Shown here one piece after another: positions 21,441-34,000 of a stretch of DNA of 64,000 nt. Source of the DNA: Tubiluchus corallicola (Eukaryota > Priapulida > Priapulimorpha > Priapulimorphida > Tubiluchidae); NCBI GenBank assembly GCA_030141605.1, contig JAQGDQ010002372.1:496001-560000 (forward strand). Direction: 5' to 3'. Under the pieces are notes generated by a model that searched no databases, had not been told where the DNA came from, and was given only the letters and a program-made list of their open reading frames with translations. A program made the position numbers and the translations under genes. The first letter of the stretch is position 1; the number at the start of each line of letters is the position of its first letter.

Positions 21441-21839
21441 CACGGAAAAATTCAAAAGGAGACAGGTTTTGGTGCATAAGATTTTGTAGGGGAGAGAACA
21501 ATCCGGCATGTTTCACTACCTAGGTAAAGAACTGCAACTAGATGCAAAAATATGTATATTTATACGCTTCTTCTACAACTCAAATGGAACGAAAATGGTT
21601 ACCTGAAACTTGAAAACTCGTTAAATCACCTAGGCAAAGACGGTTTCCGGTCTGCGTATTACTGCTTGTTGCGCATTCGAACCATACCGGTCAATCATGT
21701 TTAACTGAATACGTATAACGCATCACGCATTACGGATTGCGCGTTAAGTAGACCTACACATGGAAGCATTACATGTATTTAAATATAAACTGTTTTATAC
21801 GTGCTATGTATCACATATTACGCATATATGGAATCCTGC
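21174..21839. mobile_element. Probable non-autonomous DNA transposon (MITE) with complex inverted ends
   Basis: The left end begins CAGGACTCCAT (21174). The right end, read inverted, begins CAGGATTCCAT (21839). Both continue into TGCGTAAT-type words. A second inner inverted copy is stronger: CGTAATGCGTGATG at 21197-21210 is matched exactly by its complement at 21721-21734, with a TCCATGTG word flanking both. The 666-base interior has no coding frame and carries an (AT)n run at 21398-21438. This layout of terminal plus subterminal inverted repeats and no gene is typical of MITEs. No obvious target-site duplication was seen, so the superfamily is open. Confidence 0.5.
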
Positions 21840-24249
21840 TTAAACGAGTGCATGGTGTCCTACCTTAACAAAAAATGTGAGATGGTAGGTAGCAATCAAG
21901 CAGGCAGTAAGGCAAGCAGGTGATTAGGCAGGTAGGTAGGTAGGTAGGTAGGAAGTTAAGTAGGTAAGTAGCTAAGATTACACGAGATTAAATTAGATTC
22001 TTTTATTTCGACAGCCAGCTAATAAATTGCTTTAACCAGCTAAGGTTAGAAGTTAACTGATTAATTATATAACCAATTTGCAATTTAATGCAACTATAAA
22101 AAGCGCGCACGCGCACTCACTTACCCTCACGTACACAAGTCTATCTCACCAAATACACAACCCCTCCCCCACGACAAGAAATGTGCACAAGAAATATGCT
22201 TATATATATATATATATATATTAAAAGACACATGAGCATCAAATCTTGGGTAAATGTTTTCTCTTTTACTCCACATGGCTTCATTTTAACACGCCGTTGA
22301 TCGACATACGACCCCATGATAATAATCTATTAAAATATGCATACTGTTACACAAGGTTGTCAGCGGAATAGAAAATGCATTTATATCAACAATGCTAACA
22401 TGTCATGCTGATGTAACACGTCAGCAGTATTATATGGCTTAGCTGATTAATTGAAAACTACATTTTTTTATTTTAATACTCTGTTTTAGACAACTGGCTC
22501 AGTAACTAAAAAGTGTTAAACTTTTCATTTGTCCGCAGCTTACAAAACGTTGTTACTTCTTTCTGTCGGAAAATATTAAATGTGAAGCAAAAATGCAATT
22601 AACAACAACAACAACAACAACAACAACAAAGGTAGCTGAAATTACACAGCTATTTGCGAAAATCTTTGAAGTTGAAACAGTAATTTACAATAACCTATTT
22701 TAATAAATGCAGAGATTGTTGAGACGAAAGAGTAAGTAGAATTGAAATCATTCATTAAAACTCACAGTAGCGCTTATCGTTTCGGTTTACAATAATTCTT
22801 GTGCTGAAAATAAGGCCAAAAGCAATCATATTATCACCAAAAATTATCAAAAGGCTTAAAAATATTACAGAAATAATCAAATCAGTGCTAGATTAAATAG
22901 GCATAGTATAGTAGCTGTAAAAAGAGAATTTTTGTAAAAACATGGGAAAGATAATGATAAAGCTATAGATAAGAAAAATATTGGTAACTTCGATAATGTT
23001 TGTTTTTCTCTCATGCTGTGAATTTTAGCGTGTTTGTAATGTTTTAATGCTGACGTTCTCTTGAATCTCATCCAATGGTAATCTTTCTCGTGTTTTTAAA
23101 GAAATAGCTACTATACTATTCAGTGTACTGTACTTACTTAGCCTAGCACTGATTCCTTATTTCTATAGTTTTTAGGCCTTTCCATATTTTTTATGATGAT
23201 GTTACTAAAGAATGTAATTGGCCTTATTTTCAGTTTTAGACATAAAGGGGTGGTCGCAACTGTAAATAAAATCATGATGCAGCACTTTCGCATATTTGAA
23301 ACGATTCTAGTTGTAGGACTTGAAGAGTTTGTAGAATTGAATTCTTTTGCAGAAGCAATATCACTTGCTGGAAAAATCCCAAACTGAGAGACAAGCTCAA
23401 CTTGATTTCAAAAAGAGATTAGCGCAAGAACTGAAGTTCTCTTCTCATGCTGTTTGCAGAACATGGAAATTTTCATAGTATGATAAAAGTTGGCGCGGCG
23501 GAACACGAAGCGTTTTGTTCAATAAGTCTACTACGCTCCAGTGAAACACATCAAAGTCGAAGGCATCCGCAAAATGTGCAATTTATCTCAGGCGGTAACC
23601 CCATAGAGCCAAAGCCGCTAGTTGCCGCTGCAGTATTGCATCGGTCATTATTGAATTCTTTCTTTAGTCAATATAAAGCGAAGTCAACGCGTGGCATAGT
23701 TCACAATCTGAAAACGCGCGGCTTCCAGTGAGAGCCGTAAAATGAATAATTTGCCCGTCGTTTCAGTAGGTCGGATTGCGTTTGAGAAGCAAATTGAAGT
23801 TACTGCTGGGCGTCATCGTTTCATTAGGTCCATTCACAGCATCATCAAACGTACTGAGGGGCGTGTTCATTACCAAGTACAGTAATGCTATCCATTCAAC
23901 TTTAGTTTACATCGCAAATACAAAGTAACGAGAAAAAGATTTTTATCTACAGTTGATTTGAGCACGATTTTTATTTGATGAACAAACTAAGAAGAGCTCT
24001 CCGTTTTTGGCTGCACCGCAATTAAAAATCCGAACGTTACATTAGCAATGGATGTTTACCAGACGTGTGAAACGTGTCGTGCATGAGAAACAAACCTGCT
24101 GTGACTTCACATGTTAAAATGCCTCAATTACTGAGTTTGAAAGTTCTTCGGTGAGACAGGATTCTTGCAAAACAGGGAGCGTGCACAACTGTTGGGATGT
24201 AGGATGTAGGAAGTAACTGGATTAAAGTAGCCGACTTTTAACCTGTAAA
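21840..24249. other. Upstream region of the GPCR gene; simple repeats, no gene recognised
   Basis: It contains a (GGTA)n tract at about 21922-21966, an (AT)n run at 22202-22221 and an (AAC)n run at 22602-22629. Open frames at 23193-23387 and 23447-23731 have no recognised similarity. The second lies in GC-richer DNA within 800 bases of the GPCR start, so it might overlap its promoter or 5' UTR. No TATA box could be assigned. Confidence 0.4.
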
Positions 24250-25035
24250 ATGGCCGATGTCGATGTAGGTTGGACGTGGGAAGAAAGAATCGAACGCCCT
24301 TCCGTTGTGTACGGTAACATTTCTGGTGTGGTCAGCTTGGCGCTAGATGGCCTTTTAGTGATAACTAACATACTTCCTGTGATTGTAGTATGCTGCATAA
24401 AACCGACCAGAGAGCGATTAATAATGGACGAGTTAGTGGCATTATTGAGCGTGTCCACATTGGTGTCTGTATTAGTACCAGTTCCATTGACAGCTATATC
24501 TTTTTTTAGGCAAGAATGGTGGGGTGGAGAAAGGACGTGTTACTTTTACCAAATTTTTACTGTGTGGTTAAAGTTGTCCTCGATGTTTTTAGTGACTCTT
24601 ATGGGTGTAGATAGAGCAGTCACGTTAAAACACACCTTAACTAGAAAAAGCTTTCGAAGATATCCGCGAAACGCCCGGCTTTTAGTGGCCATATCTTTTA
24701 CTCTGTCTCTGTCCATTTCTTTACTACCGCTAATTGGTTTCGCACCTGAAGCCATGGCTGGCGACACCTGTCGACCGTTGATATTAGCTCCCGATGACAC
24801 ATCGTCCATTCACCAGAAGGTTTTCTACGTTAGTTTTTTAAGCGTGGGTTACCTAAATCTACTTCTCACAACGGGTGCCAACTTCAAAGCCTCTGGATTT
24901 CTCTCAAAACTATCCAAACATGGATATGAAGATAGGTGGCCGTCAGCTTGTATGGACAAGAAGGTCCTTCTGGATTGCTCTCAGGTTATCGTAGCTGTCG
25001 CTATGGTTTTCTACGCCACGTGGCTGCCTGCCTTT
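24250..25035 (+). CDS. GPCR exon 1: TM1 to TM6
   Basis: 262 codons, ending at a consensus donor TTT/GTAAGT in phase 0 (residues TWLPAF of TM6). The usual Asp of TM2 (2.50) is replaced within LLSVSTLVSVL. The E/DRY box at the end of TM3 is DRA (121-123). The TM6 CWxP box is TWLP (257-260). The third cytoplasmic loop is about 25 residues. Reading through the donor would add 23 residues and a stop, which would lose TM7, so the splice is required for a working receptor. Confidence 0.88.
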
Positions 25036-28000
25036 GTAAGTATTGTAGACTTAACTTCTGTTTTCGTAAATATGGAGTGTTTACTAATTGGTGTGGATGT
25101 AGTTTAGCATAGGCAAATTAGTATAGGCAATTGTTTCTTAAATTCAGGAGCAGCTTTCAGCGTTTACAAAACGTGTTCGTTTTGACCACGAAAAATGCTT
25201 TGTCATTACTGCTGCTTTTAAGCCCTTGTGTAATATATAATAGATAGAAACTAATTATGGCAAGCACAGGGATTAAAAATTGCTTACATTGAGGGGGGCG
25301 AGAATCACTAAGACCGTTTTAAAAGGAATACGAGAACATCTTGACGAGGATTTTAGAGATCCTATTCCTAAGAGCTTTTGCTTCTCATAATGCTTCTAAT
25401 ACTAGTAGGCCTATTGAAAAACATCATCACCGTACAAACAATAATATAAAACTCGTTGGCGGTTCTTTTAGAAATAATAGAAATAATCAGAACTAGAAAA
25501 TTGTTCTTGTAGAACTGGACAATCTCTGGAACTTTTGAAGTGCTGACATTTCAAAGTGTCGTTAATCATGGAACGAAAGATAATGGTAAAGCCTCTGTTC
25601 TTTAAATTAATGACAGCCCCTATTCTTTAAATTAATGAATTTGACACAATAGAAGTAGAAGTAGAAATAGAAATACAATAACTGTCGCAAGTCAAACAGA
25701 AATCGTTTAATATTTTTAACACTCTTCTGGAATACTGACAGAGTTTCTATTTGGCGGCTGAATATACCACTGATACTGATAAAAAAAGTTTACCACAATC
25801 TACTAACCATTTGAAAAGTCTAATTTTCAAGTGGCACCAAAGACACATCACTTGTTCACTATTCATCCTAGGTAATTAATTTTGGTGTTTAATCCCATGT
25901 TTTGGGGATCGAAAATCCAGTTAGCATATTTAAATTATTATAAAGTGATTACAAATTTGTGAATTCCGAGGTGGCCCACTAATACGATATACACTCTTGT
26001 AAACCCACTTGCGTGGCCTTTCGTTTGAAGGATACGGGGTTGCCGTCGCCCGTCGATATCTATATTGATGGTTCATGGATACTAGTTATCCGTTGATATA
26101 TTCCGTGTGGCGTCTACAATAGCCACAACTTTTATGCGTCCCTATTTTGTGTTCAAGAAGAAGAAGAAGAAGAAGAAAGGTCTGGCTTTGAGATAGATAT
26201 TTGGCATCTATTTATGTAGCCTAGGCTATTTATGTAGCGAGTCTTGGCAACCAAAGCAATACACTTCTCTATTATGCTGAGACGAAAAACATTTCGTTCA
26301 GACGAACCAGCAGCTCCTACAGTGTACGACATCAGTGATATGAAACAAGCCCTGTGTAGTTTTGAGGTGCTAACGGTTACTATGCAACGTGATAGACGTG
26401 ATACTGCTTAACGTATTTTAGAGTTGGGAAAAGTCACGGTTTCAGAAACTAACTTGTGAAGAGTGAAACTACACAGGCCTGTGGTAATGCATTTCTCCTC
26501 CCGAATCAAACAATTAATATTACAGAAGGCTTTGGAAGCGAGGCAACGGCCATTTTGTTTGGTGACAAGAGTACCCATTCACTCGCCCCTTTACGCTATG
26601 ACCTTTTTAGCAAAAAAATGTTTCTGCCAAGTCTTTTCTTACCCCAGAATGTCTCCCTTTTACAAAATCCTCAACTAAATGTTATTGCCTTAGAGCGTAT
26701 TATCAGCTAATAGTGTGAATGGGATTGAAATGGAACGTGGAGAATTATCGGTTCGTTTGTAGCAAGCTTCTGCTCCTCCGGAAAGCACAACTGCATGCGA
26801 TCTCGGTGCAGTTGCAGAGGACATCCACTGCCATGCATCCCAGTACCCCGAAACATGGAGTTAAGACGAAAAATTCCTGGTCTATGATGAATATTGAAAG
26901 AATAATGAACATTTTCATATTTGAAGATAAATGGCAAAATGGGAGGAGTAAAATCAGATGGCAATTGCGTTTTCTAAAAGACCAACGTCATTTGGACTTA
27001 AACGTGTCAGAAACCTTAAAATGCACAATCAGCTTTTGAGGTTAAAGAATTGACAAAGATATCCCCCTCTAAGCTTCCTTGTAAAGTGACTCTCAATAGC
27101 TTTTCATGGTCTACTACGGGATTGTGTCATTTAGACCAATATCTGTTGGTTATGTGGTTATATTTCTAATAAAAAAAAATCAAAATTCAACAATTTACAT
27201 TTTGTTAGTTTGCGTAACGTGCTGTCCTAGTCTGCTTAACTGGATAGTTCATTAACCACATCACCTAATTTACTATTTTGAAACCTGTTGATTCGCTAAG
27301 AGTAAGGTCATTTACATATATGTATCTCACCGGATACTGACTGACAATGTCACTATTCACAATTTGGAATCCCACAGGCCTAAGCAGTTCAGAAAGTGTC
27401 ATTAATATTTACATGTTTCACAGTCATTTAAGGAGCATAAGCAAGGATGCATACCCAAATATGCAAATTAGAGTCCTCGATTCGAAAGACACGCGATTAG
27501 ACACAAAAATTACTTATCTAGGATGGATAACGAAAACAAAAATAAATATTTTTACCCACATTTGATGACATCTTGAAAATTAGGCCTGTTTAGTCGTTAA
27601 ACTATTGTGAACTTTTAACATGGTTTGAAACACACCTGGTACTATGAAAAAACCGCTGAAAAACCTTTTGTAGGAATTTTGGGGTCAAACTATATTTTAA
27701 GCCGCCTGTATAGCATAAGAACATGAGAACACAATCATACAGAGCAGGAACAAAAAAGCGAATAAAAAACAGAACAGCGACGACAAAAAAACATTGGAAA
27801 TGATACACGCATATCAGAGGCATTATCATCGCTAAGACTGGTGGCGTTTCGGGAATGTCCTTTCCTCAGCCAGAGGTCGTACACTCTTACACTCTTCTTA
27901 CACTCCTTATATAAAGCTAAAGTCAAATGGACAAAGCTTTGATGCAAAACCGTTCAAGTTGTCGTTTAAGGATGACTAAACGCCTGAAAGATACGAATAC

Positions 28001-31000
28001 GAGAGAATGACATTTATATCCTCTATAATAGGGCTACATGTCTGTGTATTTGATAAAAGCGCGCTTCTGTTTTAATGCATTTTATACAAATATAAGCATT
28101 TCATCATTTGCTTTTCTACATTTGCAGTGTGACCAACTGTGAGGTTAGGATAGATCCACGAAAAATGAAGTAAAATCTATGGATTACGGATATAGTTATC
28201 GATATCAAATTTTATGTCCACGGCAATCCGGCTTATTATCACGCGGATTTTTAATAATATGAGACTATTATATTGAAATGACACTGCCAAGTAGGCTTTA
28301 ATAACGGAATTATTAAACTAAAATAATTTATAAAAAATAATCTTCGTGTTTGTGATGGTACAAAACCACTGTAATAATAATCTTGACGTTAAGATTACAA
28401 TAGTTATTCTTCATGTTTAGTTTTTCAATAAGAAAATGAATTTTCCTTTTTTCCTTTTAGCCTAACTAGGACTTGGTCATCCTTACATGGTAATAAAAGT
28501 TGTGTCATTTTTTATGACCTCGTTGTCCATTCCGCACCTTGGAAAGATGGGAAGGGTTTCTATTAAACAAATGGCTTAACAGAAATTTTGATGACATTTG
28601 CAATGGCAAGATACAATATCTCCTTCTACAAAATCTGTGGTCATATCTCGTGTACGATGTGTCAAGCGGTCATATTAGATTTGCACAACGGCAGAAAACG
28701 CTGACGAACAATAATTATGGCTGGAAATTACAAACGATGAAGCCATCTGCTACCCAATCATCAAGTGACCACCGCATGATCTTGTACTTATTAGACGTTG
28801 TTGTTCAAATGTCTGAGCAGTCTCAAACTCAAGCAAACACCTAAACATAATGCGTTTATTATTCATGAATAAGTAATTGTTAACAGCTTTGCCTTTCTAG
28901 AATTCGTTCGCTGCTTCGCTGTTATTACTTTATTATAAATGTCTATGACACTATGGCTTCATTGCACACAGTATACATTTGAAGAAATAACCAGTAACCC
29001 AGAAACGACACTATACTGAAAATTTTTCCTGCATGTTGTTATGTCTTAAACTACAGGGACGAAATAAAATAGATATTTTTGGAGAATGAAGCCAAAAAAA
29101 CAAAATATTTTTAATTCAGTACTAACAAAGTAATTGAAATAATTATATAAAACTATTTTTAACAAAACAGTTGAATTTAATTTCTGCGCAGAACACTAAG
29201 ATCGTTAACGGCATTTGTAAAAATAATAGTGCACAAATAATAAACGCCGTATAAGAGCAATTATAAAAAGTATGCACAAGAAAATCAAAAGCTTAAAATT
29301 CATACCATAAAAACACTTCACATGTACCAGCCTATCAATGTTCTAGTGGTCTAATTTATATATTGCAGTTAGAGAATGTTTCAGAACATTATAGCAGCAA
29401 CACCGCTATGTACATGTCATTTCAGATTATTCTGCATTGTTACATGTACAGATGTCCCACGGATGACGTAAACAAAACTACAAATTGAATATTCAGATTT
29501 ATTATTATTCAAGTGTGCAAGTGTTCTGTACAATGTTTTCAGTGGCCGTTGTGGCAATTTTATAATGTAAAATGAAAACAATTCACGTCCAAGCAAGGGG
29601 TAATTTAACGATTTTGTGGGTATTTAAACATAAATTGTAAAATATTAATATATCGCGTGAAAATATGAAAAAAGCTATAGGCCGAATTGCTGTCACAACA
29701 AATCTGGAACTACACACTTCATGCTATCAACAACTATTCATCAGTCTAACCTCCATGTCTTACCAATGCTACTCATCCACCAATATCAATAATGCGCACA
29801 GTTTCCACGTAGTGTATTAAAAAAACATAACTTTGTTTGTTCCCAATTAAAATCTTAATCTTCATATTGTAAAAAAATTGTCGAAGTCGCTATTTAAACT
29901 TCACGCATAGCGATTTTCATTTGCGTAACCGGTTGAGAAATTTGATGTGAGTAGAGCCATTCCTAACATGCAAACACAGCATTTATAAGATTGAAACCAA
30001 GGCACACGTGAAATTACTTCCTAATTACAAAGAGCCTGCAAAATACGTAGGAAATCTTGTTTTGATTAAAAACTGCAGATGCACGAAAGAAAACAATTTC
30101 ATCTTTAGTAACAAACAGTTTCATCTTCAGGGACAATTTGGCGTCCATTTATGTTGATCGTCTAACGCCAAGTCTATTGTGCGTGACATTCAAGTCTTAG
30201 GCAGCTTATCTGAGTTTGTCAAACTGCATATCAACACAGAAGCTCTATATATCATTCGTACATGTCATTGGACAGATTGCCTTTGCTTTGCATTCATTAT
30301 CGTACACAAGAAAGCATTATTTTTGCTGAAATGCGCGCACGTTCATGCGATCAATACGCAGTACTCAAGTGTAGTGCAATAACGAATACTCAAGCAAAAC
30401 ACGAATACAATTCCGAGTTTATTCGTCAAAGAAATCTTCTTTGACGAAAAGCGGTTTCCACATTTCTATTCTTTGAGTTTTTCCCCATTGCGTGAACATG
30501 GGGATGACAAAATAATTAAATAACTTATAAAACTTCAAACAACAATAACTTTCAAAAACTATTAATAGCGCCAATCCGTTATTCTTCGGCCTGTCTTACT
30601 AGACTAAGGAGTTAAGACACTTTGATAATGAGCACATTAGTGGCAGACACTTGACAGTGATCACTTCAGCAATTTATAACGGACACTTGGACAGTGGACT
30701 CTTGGGCAGTGAAAATCTAGATAATTGGACAGTTAAGCATTTTGGGTATGGATACATAAACAATGTAATATTATGCGTCAAGCTTGGCCATTTCTGGATG
30801 AACAATTTCCAGGCAAAAGCTGTTAGGAAAATTCTTCTCCAGATGGCACGTCCTTACACTTTGGAAATCTGGCTAAAATTAGGGGATATTCACGCCACAA
30901 ACACTATTCAATAAAAGCGGTTTTTTCAAATCGGTAGTTTTAGAGAAACTATTCTAAGGCTAAGTAGTCGTCATGCTGTAATCATATTTTAACGCTTACT

Positions 31001-34000
31001 TTGCAGTGAAATTACCTTGTCAAAAAAGGCCAAACCCTTTTCAGTCAGTGTTTTACAGTGAGCGGCCGCAATTCAACTGTAGACCTGCCTGTTAATGTTA
31101 AATGGTTGTGGCGAGACGAAATCCAGCCCATTGTGAAGGGCAGTATTGTAAGATAAGACAGCATATGTGTGTCGTTAATAGGACAAATTGTCCTCGGTAG
31201 TATGGCAGATAGCACAGGTGTTTTAGATTGCATTCTAAAATACTTTTTATATAGTACGAAAAACCAAGGCTGTGTTCTACCGTGTTATAGCTGATATTGC
31301 AATAAACGCTTGTATTTTAACACAAAAAATTAACACATATTGCAATAAAAAATAAACGCGCAATGTAATATAAATAACCGATACTGGTCGCATAATAAAA
31401 GTAACCGATACTAACGCATAATGTTAGACCCCCAAAATAACGTAATAACAAAAATTCTAACCTAATGTAATAACAAGTAGAATTAATGTTACTTGGTACA
31501 GTTTTCTTATAATATGTATTAAAATATTTTTGATTTTTTTGGAATATGAAGAGGTGCGTATTAGTTCCTGGACATCGCAACCCTCTTCAACGATTTACCA
31601 TCAGCGCAGTGAGTCAATGACGGCTCATTTAATCAACTAACCGCTCCACTTCTTTGTGGTATGATGTTGTTGTTGTTTTTCCTTGGTTCATGACTGCTTT
31701 TTCACTGACGTATCAAGTATTTAATCCAATGACTGAATTAACACTCACGCACGAACACCAACACGCATACTCGGTACTTTTAATACACTTTTGGAAGACA
31801 TTATTTAACACAGGAGTCTACATCTATGGAAACAAATAGTAACATAGTTAAAGGGTCAGTATAAGTGCTTTACGCCTGCTGGTTTCCAAATATTTTTAAA
31901 ATATATACTTTATAAGCAGCTATAAAGTTTCAAATTAGTAGTTTCTGTGTGAGCACTAGCGGAAACGGATCCGATTATTTATTGGTTATATGAATGTAAA
32001 ATATCATAGTCGAATACACGAGTTTTATCCAAATTACGAGTCTTTTAAAATTTTTAACATAATGCTACACTGAGTTAAAGGCATGTAAATAACTATTGTG
32101 TTCAGACACATTTCTACTAGAATACCGCTGTAGGCCTACGCATGGTATGTATAAACTATATGAGAAGTGCCGGTTAAAATTAACTTGAACTAGTGAGGCA
32201 ACATCACTTTCAAACCGAGTCAAGAAATACGCCATTCCCACGTAGTCCCTCAACACTACACTATTGGTACCAGGTATCACTAATTTAGTTAGTTATCACA
32301 TTGTTTTGTGGTTTTATAATATACGCTGCTCTTCGGGTTATCACATTATGTGTCAACTTTTATTAGATTATGCGTTATTTTTTCCTGGACTACACAATAT
32401 CGGGCGCTAAGTACATTACCAGTTGTAACAAGCAATTTTATTACAATACTGTATATCGTAAATTTTTAAGCATCAACGGTGCACTTTGTTAATTTAATTT
32501 AAAGCACTTGAATAGGGTTATCAGAACTTCATTGCAAACTTATTGTGCATTATAGCCTAACCAGTTAATGAATCAGAATTTCAGAAAGAATGTGGTAATT
32601 ACGAGTCGTTCTTGGCCGTTACTACCCCAAATACGGACGATTACTGTCACTCTACTAGTCGTATAATCAAGTTATATGAGCACTGCAAAAGAGCATTAAT
32701 CTTTAATGCATCCTTTCGACTTTTTTATTCTTTCGCACGTGGCTTGTTTTCAGAAGCCTAATTCCCAAGAGTTATACCAGGGGTGTCATAAACTGCTAGA
32801 CGAAGCCATACTGAGTTAATAGTTCGTACAGTTTGCAAATGAACAATTTATGCTTGCCGGTAGGGCAAATCAAGTAATTGCAGTTTGTTGCGGACACCGG
32901 GCACATCGCGAAGACGTTAATCGTTCTCGTGCACAGCTGCTGAAATCAATAAGTCATGTGCGCTATTGGTCTTCTTCATTTCAGATAATAGGATATTGTT
33001 GCGGTTGCTTGACACTCTGCTTGACGCACAGGTTTTGAGCAAGCTTGATTACTTGCGACAACTGTACGCGGTAAACTCTAATCGTACCGCACACGTTGTC
33101 CCTTGACTCTCTATGCAGTTGTTGCAACCTTATATGTAAGGTAAACGCTAACCATACTAAATGTTCAAACCGCTTAATCAGCCGCAAAGGCTTCAACTAG
33201 TTTTGTAGTTCCATATGAAAGAAATCTAATAAGCTATGCTTAATATTACACTGATGATTTACCTGAGGCCTTGCTGCCATAATGATTAAGCAATAAACAA
33301 AAAGCGGTATTTAACGAATACACCATATCCAAGTCAAACAATTGCACTAAATGGCTTCATAGACTGTCTTTACCAAGAACTGACCTATGACAGCAATTTT
33401 ATCTGCTATATTCAATGAAACTGCAAAGATGATTAAAATGCCCGCTCCAAACTTATCTCCAGACTCAGTGCTTATCAAGGGAAAACGTCCTGTTCAGACC
33501 GATTTGTTCTAGATGTCTTGATCGAGAAATGACCATTAGGAAATCGTTGGTGGCTTTCTGCTAAACAGTAATATTCCGCATAAATTACACTTAATCAACG
33601 GAATGTTAATTCCAACCCAATCCTAAGAATTAGTGCCATGTCGTTCTGCGGGCTACAATAGAAAAGTTGTCCCTGTCACTACAAATTTATCTGTAATTTT
33701 CTGCTAGAGAACTTCAAGTGCCAAAGATGACACTTGAAAACTGACACTCCATCAACAGAAAATGTCCAGGGCCATCTTAAGGCACGGTACACAGGATAGT
33801 TGCCATGAACACTTGTTGCTATTTTGCGCATCTCGTTTCAGCATGTTTTTCGTTGATTTTGTCAAAAATAGTTGTATTAAAAGCACTCTTCACCGAATTT
33901 TTAGGCTTACTTGATGGCCGTTAAGCTTACTTTAACATTTTGGTTCCACATGTGGCAAAATAGAGGCCTACATTGCTTTTAAGATGACATTGAAGACATC

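Noticed and set aside
24546-24809. - strand frame opposite the GPCR exon
   Set aside because: Shadow of the receptor coding frame.
28539-28844. 101-codon open frame in GPCR intron 1
   Set aside because: No recognisable domain, no splice context and AT-rich composition like the surrounding intron.
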